Shown piece after piece: positions 11,001 to 23,928 of a stretch of 64,000 nucleotides of DNA (the stretch's first letter is position 1; each line of letters opens with the position of its first letter). The DNA comes from Cafeteria roenbergensis (taxonomy: Eukaryota; Sar; Bigyra; Bicosoecida; Cafeteriaceae). The notes beneath the pieces are model-generated. The model did no database searches. It was not told the origin of the DNA and saw nothing but the letters and a program-made list of their open reading frames with translations. The DNA is taken from assembly GCA_008330645.1 (NCBI GenBank), contig VLTN01000065.1, forward strand, positions 124,001 through 188,000, read 5' to 3'. Made by a program: the position numbers and the translations under genes.

Positions 11001-14000
11001 GACCTCATCGGCCTGATCCGCTCGCACGACTTGGATCCGCACATCGCGCCCCCGGACGAGCTTGAGCTCATCAAGGTGCCGGCTCACTACGACCAGTACA
11101 TGTATGCTGCGCTCCTCAACTGTGTCAAGACGTCGCTGAACCTCCTCAAGAAGCGCGTGTCTTCGCGAGCAGCAACCAAGACGTTTTACATGTTCAAGCC
11201 CTTCTTCGAGCTCGACGTGCAGCTGGCGGTCCCCAACGTCTGCCTGTCGCCCGGCCTCGATGCCGTTCAAACGGCCATCAACCAGGCGGCGCGCCTAGTG
11301 CTCGGCTGCACCCAGGAGCTCCTGGACTGGGGGCAGGACGCCGCGCTCAAGGCGTTTGCCAAGGGCGCCGGCATCGAGGGGCTTCTGCCAGCTTCGGCAA
11401 GGGCCGGCTCGGCATCCGAGTCCCCGCCCCGCAGGCGCAGCTCCTCCGCGGCGAGCAGCGCCCAGCGAGGCCGCCGGAGCATCGCGGAGCACCCGGAGCT
11501 TACCACCTTCTTCGACCGAATCACGACCGACATCGAGGTGGTCAGGGTTGTGCTTCTCCTCACTGGAAGCGTGCAGGGCACCCGCTCCCAGGTTCGGGAG
11601 TACCTGGAGTCGTTCAAGCAGTTCGAGTGGCTCTGGAAGAAGGACGCCGACGCCGACTACGAGGAGTTCGCTCGTGAAAACCCAGACATTGATGACTTCG
11701 ACCGGCGATTGCAGGAGCTGATGGCCGAGGAGCGCCGTGTAGACTCGCTCGCTCCTGTTACCAACATTGGCGCTCTGGCCCTCAAGTCGGGGGCGATCAA
11801 GGCGCAGCTCAAGGCCGAGGTGCGCCGATGGATGAAGCGCTACACGGCCCACCTTCACGCAATGGCGACGAAGCGCCTCACCGAGTTCAGCGAGTACTCC
11901 AAGGGAGCCATGACCTCCCTTTCGCGCGACGTGGACTCCCTGAACTCGCTCGCGGCCGTGATGGACGTGCTGCGCGAGATCCGCCACCGCCAGAGCGGCA
12001 TCGAGGGCGAGCTGTCCCCGATCAGCGACATGTACGCCATGTTCGAGCGGTACGGGACCGAAATCACCCAGGAGGAGCGTGACATGCTGTCGGTGCTGCG
12101 GCCGAACTGGGACAAGGTCATCCGCCGCTCCGACGTGGTGACGGACACGATTGCGACCCTGCAGGTGGGCTTCCGCGCGCAGCTCCTCAGCAACGTCAAA
12201 GAATTCAAGCTCGACGTTGCCAAGTTCCGAAGCGAGTTCGAGCGGGACGGGCCCATGGTGGAGGGCATCGAGCCCCAGGAGGCGATGGAGCGCCTAAAGC
12301 GGTTCGAGGACGAGTTCGCCATGCGCGACAGGAAGCGGGACCTCTACCAGAGCGGTGAGGACCTGTTTGCCCTTCCCATCACGTCCTACCCCGAGCTTGA
12401 CAAGACCAAGAAGGAGCTGTCCCTTCTGTCAAGGCTGTACGGGCTGTACAAGGACGTCAACGGCCGCATCAGCGACTGGCAGGGACTTCTCTGGGAAGAG
12501 CTCCGCCGAAAGGAGACGGTGGAGAACACCCAGGCTGAGATGGACGGCCTCAGCGGTCGCTGCACCAAAATGCCCGGCAGGCTGCGCTCCTGGCAGGCGT
12601 TCAAGGACCTCCAGAAGAAGATCGACGACTTCATGATGGTGCTGCCGCTCATCACGGCGCTCTCCAAGGAAACGATTCGCGACCGCCACTGGGACCGCAT
12701 CTCCGAGCTGACGGAGTCGGAGCTCAAGCCGTACGAGAACCACGAGTTCTGCCTCGCCGACTTGTTGGCAGCTCCGCTTGTGGAGGCGTTTGACCAAATC
12801 GAGGAGGTCACCGACGGGGCTGACAAGGAGGACAAGATCGACAAGAAGCTCAAGGAAGTCGAGGACCGCTGGGTGACAAGGGCCTTCGGCTTCCAGCCGT
12901 GGAAAGCAAGGCCGGTCAGCGTCATCACCGCTGAGAAGGGCGTGATCGATGAGCTGGACGAGGACCAGATGACCATCCAGACGCAGCTCACTTCGCGGCA
13001 CGTCAAGCCCTTCCAGGCGCGGGCCAAGGCCAAGCTGAAGGAGCTGAGCGATGCCAGCGACATCCTCACGCTCTGGAGCAAGGTGCAGCAGACCTGGTGC
13101 GCGCTTGAGAGCGTGTTCCTGGGCGGCGACATCGCCAAGCAGATGCCGATGATTGCCAAAAAGTTCCAAAAGGTGGACAAGGACTTTGTCAGCATCATGG
13201 CCAAGGCGGCCGAGGACAGGCTTGTGCTCAAGGCGTGCGGCAACGAGATGCTGAAGAGCCAGCTTCCGCTCATGAACGAGGAGCTCCAAATCTGCCAGAA
13301 CAGGCTCGACTCGTACCTTGAGAAGAAGCGGAGCTCCTTCCCGCGGTTTTACTTCGTGTCCGACCCGGTGCTTCTGCAGATCCTGTCCAAGGGCAGCGAC
13401 CTGGACGAGATCCAAAAGTACTACGAGAAGGTCTTTGCCGGAGTCTCCCGAGTGGAGCACGACCACGCCGACAAGGAGAAGATCATTGCGCTGAAGAACC
13501 AGTTCAAGGGCACCTGGGAAGAGCTCGACCTGCTCGACCCGGTCAAGGCGACGGGCAACATTGAGGACTGGCTGATGGACCTGCTGGTCGCCATGCAGCG
13601 GAGCCTCAAGAGCCAGTGCGAGGACATGTCCGCGGAGATCGGGGCAATGGAGTCCAAGGAGCAGGTGCGTGAGGGGCTGAGGGCGTTCGTTGACCAGCAA
13701 AACGGCCAGTTCTCGCTCTTGGGAATCCAGGTGCTGTGGACAATGGATGTGCAGCGCGCGCTCGAGAAGGCCAAGGCGTCGCGCAAGGACGCGCGCAAGA
13801 TCATGCGCGAAGCGGCGGCCAAGGCGACAGAGGTCGTTTCTCTGCAGTCCGGGTGGTGTCTCGAGGACCTGGGCACCAAAATGAACCGAACCAAGATTGA
13901 GACTCTCATCACAATCCAGGTGCATCAGAAGGACGTCCTCGACGAGCTGATCGAGAAGCGCGTCTACCGCCCGGACGACTTCGAGTGGCTCAAGCAGGCC

Positions 14001-17000
14001 CGCTTCTACTGGCAGGCCGACGAGGGAGATTTCGTCAACAGCGAGGGGCGGTCCCGTATCGTCGTCGCGGACGTGGGGTTCGACTACCAGTTCGAGTACC
14101 TGGGCGTCAAGGAGCGGCTCGTCATCACCCCGCTCACCGACCGATGCTACATCACTCTGTCCCAGGCCATGGGGATGTTCATGGGCGGAGCCCCAGCCGG
14201 GCCCGCCGGCACGGGCAAGACGGAGACGGTGAAGGACATGGGGTGCACGCTCGGGCTCTTCGTGGTGGTGACGAACTGCAGCGACCAGATGCGCTACACC
14301 GACTGCGCGAAAATCTTCAAGGGCCTCTGCCAGGCCGGCTTGTGGGGCTGCTTCGACGAGTTCAACCGCATCACCCTGCCCGTGCTTTCCGTGGTTGCGC
14401 AGCAGGTGCAGAGCATCAACGACGCGAAGCGCGCCAACGTGAAGGAGTTCGAGTTCCTCGGCGAGCCCGGGGTGCGGCTCAACCCCGTGTGCGGATACTT
14501 CATCACCATGAACCCTGGCTACGCCGGGCGGCAGGAGCTGCCGGAAAACCTCAAGGCCTTGTTCCGCGGCGTCGCGATGATGGTACCCGACCGCGAGATC
14601 ATCATCAAGGTCAAGCTCTGCGCCGTCGGCTACTCCAACTTCAAGCTGCTGGCCCGCAAGTTCTTCATCTGCTACACGCTCTGCGAGCAGCAGCTCTCGA
14701 AGCAGAAGCACTACGACTTTGGGCTGCGCAACATCCTCTCAGTGCTGCGCACGGCCGGGTCCACTAAGCGGCTCAGCCGCGACGTGAAGGAGGAAATCCT
14801 GCTCTACAGGACCTTGCGAGACATGAACATGTCCAAGCTCGTGGCGCAGGACGTGCCCCTGTTCCGCTCCATGCTTGAGGACCTGTTCCCGGCCATCAAG
14901 GCTCCCGCGAGGCAGTCCTTCCCAGAGCTGGAAGGCGCCATCGCCGAGGTGTGCGCGGAGAAGGGCCTCGTGAACCACCCGACGTGGCGAAACAAGGTCA
15001 TTCAGCTCCACGAAACCTGCCTTGTGCGCCACGGGATCATGCTGGTCGGTCCCACTGGCGGCGGCAAGTCGAGGATCTCGGCCGTGTTGCAGGCCGCGCT
15101 CTCCAAGGTCGACGGGACTGACTACCGGCTGCAGAGGCTCAACCCCAAGGCCGTTGCGGCTGCCGAGCTATACGGCCACACCGACGCCCGGTCGGGTGAC
15201 TGGGTGCAGGGCGTTTTCGCGGCGATCTGGGAGAAGTTCAACAACTCGGAGCTGCCGTACACGACCTGGATCGTGGAGGACGGCCCCGTGGACGCCATCT
15301 GGATCGAGGACCTGAACACAGTGCTGGACGACAACCGCATTCTGACGCTGTCCAACGGCGACCGGTTCAGCATGACGGACAACACGAAGATTATGTTCGA
15401 GAACGAGACGCTCAAGAATGCGAGTCCGGCCACGGTGTCTCGGGCGGGCATCATCTATGTGTCCGACACGGAGCTCGACTGGCTTCCGGTGTCAGAAGCC
15501 TGGATCAGCGGCCAGGACGCGCCGATGCGCGAGACGCTGCGCGACCTCTTTGCGCGCTACATCGGCAGCTGCACCCCGGAGGACCCCGGCCACATGTTCC
15601 GCTTCCTCACGAGAGAGTGCACGGAAGTGATGTACCTGTCTCGCGTTGGCCGCGTGAGCTCTGCAATGGAGCTGCTGACCTCGCTGCTGTCCCAGGTGGG
15701 CGGCACCATGCCCAGCGACAAGGCCTCCGCTGGCTTCGCGATGGCGCTGGAGCGGCTCTTCTGCTTCGCGCTCGCCTGGTCAGTGGGCGGGCTCCTCGAG
15801 CCGGCTGACCGCAAGCGCCTGCACAAGTTCATGGAGTCCCACGCCAAGCCAGGCGCGATGCCGGCCATGGACGGCGACCGGACCATCTTTGAGTCAAGGG
15901 TGGACACAAAGACGCTCGAGTGGTCGTCCTGGAAGCCTGACGCTTGGGAGTACCCCGACGACGAGGGCGGGCTCAACTTCAGCAACCTGCTGGTGCCAAC
16001 CATGGACAGCACGCGGTCGATCTTCCTGCTTCGAACCATCCAGGACCGGCGCATTCCCATTCTCATGGTGGGTGGCCCGGGAACGGCCAAGACGTCGACC
16101 GCGCTCATGTTTCTGGCGTCTCTGGACCCTGCCACGATGCTTTCGAAGCGCGTCAACTTCTCCAGCGCCACCACGCCGCGCATGTTCCAGGACAGCGTGG
16201 AGGCCTCCCTGGACAAGCGGGGCGGCCGGACGTTTGGCCCGGTGAACGGCAAGGACATGACCGTCTTCGTTGACGACATTTCCATGCCTGAGATCAACGA
16301 GTGGGGAGACCAGCCCACGAATGAGCTCACCCGGCAAATCATCGAGGACGGCGGCCTGTACTTCCTGGACAAGGACAAGCGCGGGGAGTTCAAGGTGTTC
16401 GAGGGAGTCCGCTACATCGCGGCGATGACGCACCCCGGCGGCGGCCGAAACGACATTCCCAACCGCCTGAAGCGCCAGTTCTTCGTCTTCAACCTGGTTC
16501 TTCCCGCAATGACCAGCATCAACGACCTGTACGGGCAGATGCTTGCCGGGCGATTCCCCGCCGACGAGTTTTCGCCAGACTGCATCGAAGGCGTCGTGGC
16601 GAACCTTACGTCCGGAACCATTGACCTCTGGAACCGAGTCAAGGCCAAGATGCTGCCCACGCCTGCCAAGTTCCACTACATCTTCAACATGCGCGAGCTG
16701 TCCCGCGTGTTCCAGGGCATCTTGCTCAGCCCCAAGGACACAACCCTGACCGGCGGGCAGCAAACCCCGTCCAAGGACCAGGGCATCAACCTGTTGAAGC
16801 TGTGGAAGCACGAGTGCGCGCGAGTGTTTGAAGACAAGCTGACCAACCTGGCCGACAAGGCTTGGTTCCACGCTTGCCTGGCAGACGTGACCAAGGCCGC
16901 CTTCGGCGAGGCGCAGGCCGCGGCAGTTGCGGAGGAGCAGCACTTCGTGGACTTCTTCCGCGATGACGTTTACGACGACGACGAAGTGCTCATTGCCGAG

Positions 17001-20000
17001 GCGCCCAAGGTGTACGAAAGCGGTGGCTCCCTCGACGCTATCCGGGACCGCGTGGAGATGTACATGGACAAGCACAACACGGAGCGGCCCTCGACGCAGC
17101 TGCACCTGGTGCTCTTCGAAGACGCGCTCAGGCATTTGCTCCGCATCTCCCGCATCATCCAGATGCCGCGCGGCTCAGCGCTCCTGGTTGGCGTGGGCGG
17201 CTCTGGAAAGCAGTCGTTGACAAAGCTGGCGGCCTTCATCGCGCGCCACACGCTGTTCCAGATCACCCTGACCAAGTCCTACAACGTCGCCTCGCTCATG
17301 GAGGACCTCAAGACCGTGTTCAACCTGGCTGGCCACCTCCGGAAGCAGGTCACGTTCCTGTTCACCGACGCGGAGATCAAGTCGGAGGACTTCCTCGAGT
17401 ACATCAACTCAGTCCTCATGACTGGCGAAGTCGCCGGGTTGTTTGCCAAGGATGAGATGCTGGGCATGACCGGGAACTTGCAGCCGTTCTTCGCCAAGGA
17501 GCGCCCTGGGGTGCCCGAAACTCAGGAGAACCTCAACCGATTCTTCATCGACAACGCGCGGGACAACCTGCACTTGGTGCTGTGCATGTCCCCAGTGAAC
17601 CCCAAGTTCCCGGTGCGTGCTCGGCGGTTCCCTGGCCTCATTTCAAGCACGACGATCGACTGGTTCCTTCCATGGCCCCAGGAGGCACTGGTCGCCGTGT
17701 CGCAGGGCCTGCTCGGAAAGTACGCCATGGAGGCCGAGCCCCGGGTGAAGGACCAGGTCATCAACCACATGGGTGCCGTGCACAGCATCGTTGTCGAGGC
17801 GTGCGAGGAGTACTACTCGGCCATGCGACGCAAGGTGTACCAGACGCCCAAGTCGTTCCTCTCGTTCATCGACAACTACAAGGACACGTACAAGCGCAAG
17901 CTGAAGGAGACCTCGCAGAAGGAGGCAAACGTCAGCCTGGGACTCAAGAAGCTGACGCAGGGGGAGGCAGACGTTGACAAGCTCAAGGGCGTCCTGGCCC
18001 TGGAGGAGGTCAAGCTGCAGCAGGCCAGCCAGCAGACCCGCGAGATGCTGGAGAGCCTCAAGCTCGACCAGGCCAAGGCCGACCGGAAGAGCGAGGAGGT
18101 GGCGAGCATCAAGGCAGACTGCGAAAGCGAAAAGAACCGCATCGAAATTGAGCGCGCCAGCTGCGAGAAGGACTTGGCAAAGGCGATTCCCATTGTGGAG
18201 AGGGCCGAGACCGCCATCGGCATGATCAAGCCGAGCGACATTGCCAACATGAAGGCGCTCAAGTCGAACCCGCCTGACATCCTCAGGGTGGTGATGGAGG
18301 GTGTCCTGGTTGTCCTGATGCGCCCTCTGGAGCTGGTGACGCTGGGGACGGCCAAGATCAAGGACAAGGACGGCAACAACGCCGAGTGGCAAGTGCCCGC
18401 GCCGTCGTGGGGCAACGCCGTGAGCCTGCTGTCGGACAGCCGGTTCCTGCAAATGATCCAAGAGTTTGACCGCGACGCGCTGTGCCACGAAACCGTGGAG
18501 CACATTGAAACGGTCGTGGAGGCGCCTTACTTTTCGCCGGAAACAGCAGGCAAGGCGTCCGGCGCCGCTCTTGGGCTCGCCACCTGGGTGGTGGCCATGC
18601 GCGACTACTTCTACGCCGTGCGCATCGTCAAGCCCAAGCAAGAGGCCCTCGCGATCGCCGAGGGCCAGCTCAGGGTTGCGCTCGCCAAGCTCCACGAGGC
18701 AGAGCGCCAGGAGCGCGAGGTGCAGGACAAGATCGCCGAGCTCAAGGCCTCGTTTGACAAGCAAATGGCGGCCAAGCGCGCGCTGGAGGACAACGCCACG
18801 GCGCTCCAGAACAAGTTGGAGCAAGCCAAGAACCTCATCGAGGGCCTCTCGGGCGAGCGCATCCGCTGGGGGAAGGACTCCAAGACGTTCGCCCAGCAGA
18901 AGGAGCGCCTCGTCGGCGACTGCGCACTGGCTTGCGCCTTCGTCTCGTACTGCGGCGCCTTCAACTCACACTACCGGGAGATGCTCATCCAGGGACGCTT
19001 CACCGCGGACCTGAAGACTCGGGCCATCCCCGTGTCTTCCAACCTCGACGTGATCTCCTTCCTGGTGGACCAGGGGACCATTGGCGACTGGAACATCGAC
19101 GGCCTCCCCACGGACCCGCTGTCGATCCAGAACGGCATTCTCGTCACCCGGTCCTCGCGGTACCCGCTCCTCATCGACCCCCAGGGACAAGCCTTCAAGT
19201 GGATCACGGCCATGCAGCAGCGGGCGGAAAACCTGCCGCCCTGGGAGCTCACGGCCCTGAACTCCACCAAGCTCAAGGACAACCTGGAGTTCTGCATGGG
19301 CGAGGGCAAGGCGATGGTGGTGACTGGGGTGGAGGAGGAGCTGGACCCGCTTCTGGACCCGATCCTTGAGAAGCAGATCATCTGGAAGGGCGACCGCGCC
19401 ATCGTCCGGATCGCCGACAACGAGGTGGACCTGGATTGGAAGAACTTCTCCATGTACTTCCTCACGCGGCTGCCGAACCCCCACTTCTCGCCCGAGCTGC
19501 AGGCCAAAACCACCGTGGTCGACTTCACGGTGACGATGAAGGGCCTCGAGGACCAGCTGCTCGGCATCGTCATCCAGCGCGAGCAGCGCGCCTTGGAGGA
19601 GCAGCTGGAGCAAGTGCTCGCGGAGGTGAACGCGAACCGCAAGAGCCTGCAAATGCTGGACCAGCAGCTCCTCGACAAGCTGTCCGGTGGCTCTGGCAAC
19701 CTCCTGGAGGAGGAGGGCCTGATCGAGATGCTGGCCGACACCAAGGCCAAGGCTGCCGAAGTGTCCGAGAAGCTGGAGCGCGCGGAGGACACCAAGCAGA
19801 CCATCGCGGAGCAGCGCGAGCAGTACCGGCCGGTCGCAATTCGCGGCTCGGTCCTGTACTTCTGCGTCGTCGACATGTCCTTGGTGAACGTCATGTACCA
19901 GACTTCGCTCGATCAGTTCGTGCAGCTCTTCCATCACGCCATCTCGGACGCGCACAAACACAAGCTCACCAACAAGCGCGTGCGCAACATCATCGACGAG

Positions 20001-22397
20001 ATGACGTACACTGTCTACCGCTACATCAACAAGGGGCTCTACGAGCGGCACAAGCTGCTCTTCGTGCTCATCGTGACGCTCAAGGTGCTGGTTCGCGAAG
20101 GCAGGCTGGAGCAGGCCGACGTCGGCCTGTTCCTTCGAGGCGGGGCCGCGCTTGACATCACGGCTGTGAAGCGCAGGCCCAAGTGGTGGAAGGACGAGGA
20201 GACGTGGCTGAACGCTGTGGAGCTGTCCTCGTCGCAGGCGTTCTTCAAGTCGCTGCTGGACAACATCGAGCGCTCCGAGGGCGCCTGGCGCGTCTGGCTC
20301 GACTCCAACGAGCCAGAGGTCGACCCTATCCCGGACTTTGACGGGCCCATCACGGACAACCGCGACACGGGACCGTGGCTCAAGCTGCTGCTCCTGCGCT
20401 CGTTGCGCAAGGACAGGACTCTGCTGGCAGTGCGGCAGTTCATCAGGAACATCGACTTCATGGGGTCCAAGTACACCGAGCCGGTGACCGACACCATCGA
20501 CGAGATCTACGAGTCCATGGACGCCAAGACGCCGGTCATCTTCCTGCTCTCAGTGGGCGCCGACCCGACCGAGTCCATCCAGCTCTTGTGCAAGCGCCAC
20601 AAGAACCACGTGTCCTGCATTTCCATGGGCGAAGGCCAGGAGCCGCGGGCCAAGAACGACATCCGCGCGGCCGCCGTGGGCGGATCCTGGGTGTTGCTGC
20701 AGAACTGCGAGCTCGGGCTGGGGCTCATGGACGAAATGGAGGACATCCTCAAGGCCATGGCGGACACGGTCCACCCCGACTTCCGCCTGTTCATCACGGC
20801 CCTGCCTCACCCCAAGTTCCCGCTTGGCCTCCTGCAAATGTCAACAAAGGTCACGAACGACCCGCCGACTGGGCTGCAGGCTGGCCTCAACCGCAGTTTC
20901 ACCGTGCTCGTCAGCCAGGACCGCCTGGAGCGGATCGACACGCCGTCGCAGGCCCCTCTCTGGCGCCGGCTCATCTTCTCCCTGTGCTTCCTGCATTCCA
21001 TCGTGCAAGAGCGGCGGAAGTTTGGCCCTCTCGGGTGGTGCATTCCGTACGAGTACAACAACGGCGACTTGCAGGCGTGCATCACGTTCCTGGAGCGACA
21101 CCTGTACGCGGGCACGATCAGCTGGCCAACGCTGCAGTACATGGTCGCGGAGGCGCAGTACGGCGGCAAGATCACGGACGACGAGGACCGCCGGCTCTTT
21201 GGCGCGTACACGAAGCTGTGGGTGTCTCGCGCCGCAGTGGAGGATGGCTTCACGTTCAACCCGGCTGCTCCAATCAACGCCATCCCGCGCGACTTCGTCT
21301 ACAGTGTGCTCGACTCCACTGAGATTGACGCGTACCGCAAGTACACGGCCAACCTGCCCGACGTGGACTCGCCGGAGCTCTTCGGGCTCCACCCCAACGC
21401 GGACTTGACGTTCCGCGCCAAGGAGGCCAGCGAGCTGCTTGCAACGCTCGGGGAGACGCAGCCCCGCGGCGCAGCGGTGTCCACTGCGGGGGGCGCCAAG
21501 GCAAAGAGCCTTGACGAGCTGGTGATGGAGCTGGCGTCCGACTTTGTCAAACAGGTCCCGGCCGACTACATCGAGGACGTGTACGTCGAGCAGATCCGCA
21601 AGCGCCTCGGCGGCATGCGCAAGCCAATGAACATCTTCCTCTTCCAGGAGATCCAGCGCTTCCAGGCTGTCATCGAGCGCGTGCGAAACATGCTCGAGCA
21701 AATGGTTCTGGCAATCAAGGGCGACGTCGTGATGACGAAAGAGCTCCAGGAGGCGATGGTGGACCTGAACGATGCCAAAGTGCCCAAGCCCTGGCTGTTC
21801 ACCCCCGGAGGTGACGAATTCTCGTGGCTCTTCCCGGGGCTTGGACAGTGGTTCAACTCCTTTGCGCTTCGCGACGCCCAATTCAGGGAGTGGCTCGAAG
21901 GCAGCGTTCCGCCGGCGTTCTGGATGACCGGCTTCTTCAACCCTCAGGGATTCCTCACCGCCATGAAGCAGCAGACGACGCGAGACAACGCCCGCAGCAA
22001 CTGGGCGCTTGATGACGTGGACTACAAGACCGAGGTCCTTGACATCGAGCGGCTGGAGCAAGTCGGATCGGCGCCTGACACGGGCGTGCTTGCGTACGGG
22101 CTGCTGATGGACGGCGCCCGATGGAACAAGAAACGCGGCTCGTTGGCCGAGTCCGAGCCCAAGGTGCTCATCGCGGAGCTGCCAATTCTGCACGTGACAG
22201 CCGTGACCTTCCCCAAGGACGGCGAGGGAAACCCTGTGAAGCCCGCTTCGGAAATGGCAAAGTACGAGTGTCCGCTCTACCGGTACCAAGCGCGCACTGC
22301 ACGCTACCTCGTGTTCAGCCCGCGGCTGGAGACAAAGGACCACCCCGCAGACCACTGGATTCTTCGCGGGGTGGCGGCTCTGTGCACTCGTGCGTGA
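8082..22397 (+). CDS. axonemal outer-arm dynein heavy chain, DNAH5/DNAH8 (gamma) type
   Basis: Three exons: 8082-8258, 8467-8598 and 8736-22397. All joins are phase 0 with GTGAG donors and CAG acceptors. The product is about 4656 residues, normal for an axonemal heavy chain. The N-terminal tail domains precede the motor. P-loops: AAA1 GPAGTGKT (about residue 1925), AAA2 GPTGGGKS (2208), AAA3 GGPGTAKT (2549), AAA4 GVGGSGKQ (2922). The stalk coiled coil and microtubule-binding region span roughly 3160-3500. AAA5/6 and the C-terminal domain follow. ISMGEGQE, WVLLQNC, NDPPTGLQAGLNRSF and VQERRKFGPLGWCIPYEYNN match the DNAH5/8 group, the gamma chain of Chlamydomonas. It powers flagellar beating by ATP-driven sliding of doublet microtubules. 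All four P-loops look intact. Confidence 0.95.
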
Positions 22398-22715
22398 GGT
22401 GTTCTGAGTGCCTGCTTGTTCGGTCAGGGTCAAGATTGAATTCCGCTTCGTCTCTCGCGCACGCCCACGTAGCGGCTCGGCATGCTCCGCCCCCTGCCTT
22501 GCGCCCCCACACCCGTCGCATGATGCAAGGCACATTGAGCAAAGGGCAGGCGTGCGGCGCATCCGTGACCGAACAGGATTTGAATCGGTGGCCCCGGCGC
22601 CCAGCGTTGGCCGATCGCGGCAACGCCACGCTGATCACACGGAAACACCCACCAGCCGCACAAAACGGAAGCACAGCAATCTGCCGCAGGCCCTGCAGCG
22701 CGCCGGACGCGTGCC
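22398..22715. other. intergenic, no gene seen
   Basis: This lies between the convergent 3' ends of the dynein and mS34 genes. It contains a tRNA B-box-like string on the minus strand (about 22571-22590) that does not fold as a tRNA; see the rejected list. Confidence 0.4.
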
Positions 22716-23729
22716 TCACGCGCGATCGGCGGCGGCCTCGGCAGCAGCGCGGCCTGCTGCCAGCCTCTCGTCGAACGCGGCGGAAGTGCCGGAGATGGCC
22801 CTGGCCCCTGTGTGGACAGTCGCCACCTTCTCGCTGCCTGGCGCCTTGCTTGCTTCGCGGGCGGGCGCAAAGTAGGCCACCTCCCAAGCGTCCTGCACGT
22901 CCTGCGGCATCGCCTTGAGCTCCTGCGGCACGACGACCTCATTCCGGGCCGAATCCCACAACAACACCCACTCGCGCTTGAGGGCGGACCGGATGCGCTC
23001 GGGGGCCTCATCTGCAGCAGCACGGCCTGCGACGCGTGCCATCGAGAGCAGGGGGTGGGGGGGGGAGCGGTGGGCGAGTGGCGGGAGCACGCTGAGCCCA
23101 TTGCCGCCGACCCTGGCACGACGGAAGCCGCGCCCGGAGACGAAGCATGGCCCGGCCGCGCCAGCAAAATGAGCCACAGATCGGGTTCCGTGCGCTCACA
23201 GGCCCGCCCAGACCGCAGCGCGGCTGCGTCGAGACCCAGCCGGCGCACTCACCTCGGAAGCGCATGACGCCGCTGATCTCGCCCCGCATGCCATCCTGCG
23301 AGCAAGTGTGCGAGAAGCGAAGGGTGCCGCAAACGCGCCACGCATGTGATTTCCCAGCGGCAGCGCTCGGGCGGGGCGGGAGGAAGGGGAGGGCGAGTGC
23401 AGTGCGAGCGTGGGAGGCGGGCCGGAGCGGAGGCCGTACCGCGGCCGCAGCAGCCCCGACCGCTCCCCGCTGCGATCGCCTTCGCGCCACCACGGCCCGT
23501 TCAGCACCCCCCTGGGGGAAGGGGGAAAGCACTCGCCAGGCGGCGAGATTGCCTGCGGCGGCCAAGGCGATCAGCGTGCGCTGCTGCTCACGCGAGGGTT
23601 GGGCTGGACCTCGGTCACCCGCAAAAACGTGCCGGGGTGCTTCAGCCAGCACTTGCGCGTCACGTGGCTCTCCACGCCGTAGTTGGTCATGCGGAACACC
23701 ACATCGAACAGGGTCTTCCCGCGCGCCAT
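22716..23729 (-). CDS. mitochondrial small ribosomal subunit protein mS34 (MRPS34-like)
   Basis: Exon 1 (23729-23592) encodes MARGKTLFDVVFRMTNYGV followed by HVTRKCWLKHPGTFLRVTEV, matching the mS34 pattern FGVGR.VTRK.W....YW.IT.V.P. Exon 2 ends at 23253 and holds GKSHAWRVCGTLRF and GVMRFR, the counterpart of GKAWGILTFKGK. Exon 3 (23011-22716) begins at a CTGCAG acceptor in phase 1 and continues RIRSALKREWVLL, the counterpart of VMYHDWRLVP. The 5' end of exon 2 is unsettled: the acceptor with the best pyrimidine tract (near 23366) breaks frame, while one near 23479 keeps frame but adds an Ala/Pro-rich stretch of about 38 residues. mS34 sits in the mitoribosomal small subunit; an N-terminal targeting peptide is not obvious. 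Confidence 0.7.
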
Positions 23730-23928
23730 GGCGCCTGGAATGCCGCGGTGGGGGACGGCGAAGGCTTCGCGACTGCCCGCCGCCCGACTCGGCAGAGCTG
23801 TCCGCCCACAAGCCCGTCGGCGGAGCCCAGTTTTCCGGGAACCCACTCCGGCGCTTCCTCCTCCGGGCGCGGGCACGACGAGGCACGCGATGCGCGCCGG
23901 CACGACGCCTCCCCCGAAGGGCTCGAAG

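Noticed and set aside
8265-11270. 1001-codon open frame antisense to the dynein gene
   Set aside because: It mirrors the dynein codons. In GC-rich genes the antisense frame in register with G/C third positions rarely meets a stop. The protein is Leu/Val/His/Gln-rich with no domain.
12429-14711. 760-codon antisense frame in the dynein gene
   Set aside because: This is the same antisense shadow effect; no recognisable domain.
22560-22640. tRNA-like signal on the minus strand (GATTCAAATCC, a B-box match, near 22571-22590)
   Set aside because: The T-stem has two mismatches in five pairs, no acceptor stem pairs over seven bases, and no anticodon arm with a U33/purine-37 loop can be drawn. No T-run follows. 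At best it is a chance match or an old relic.
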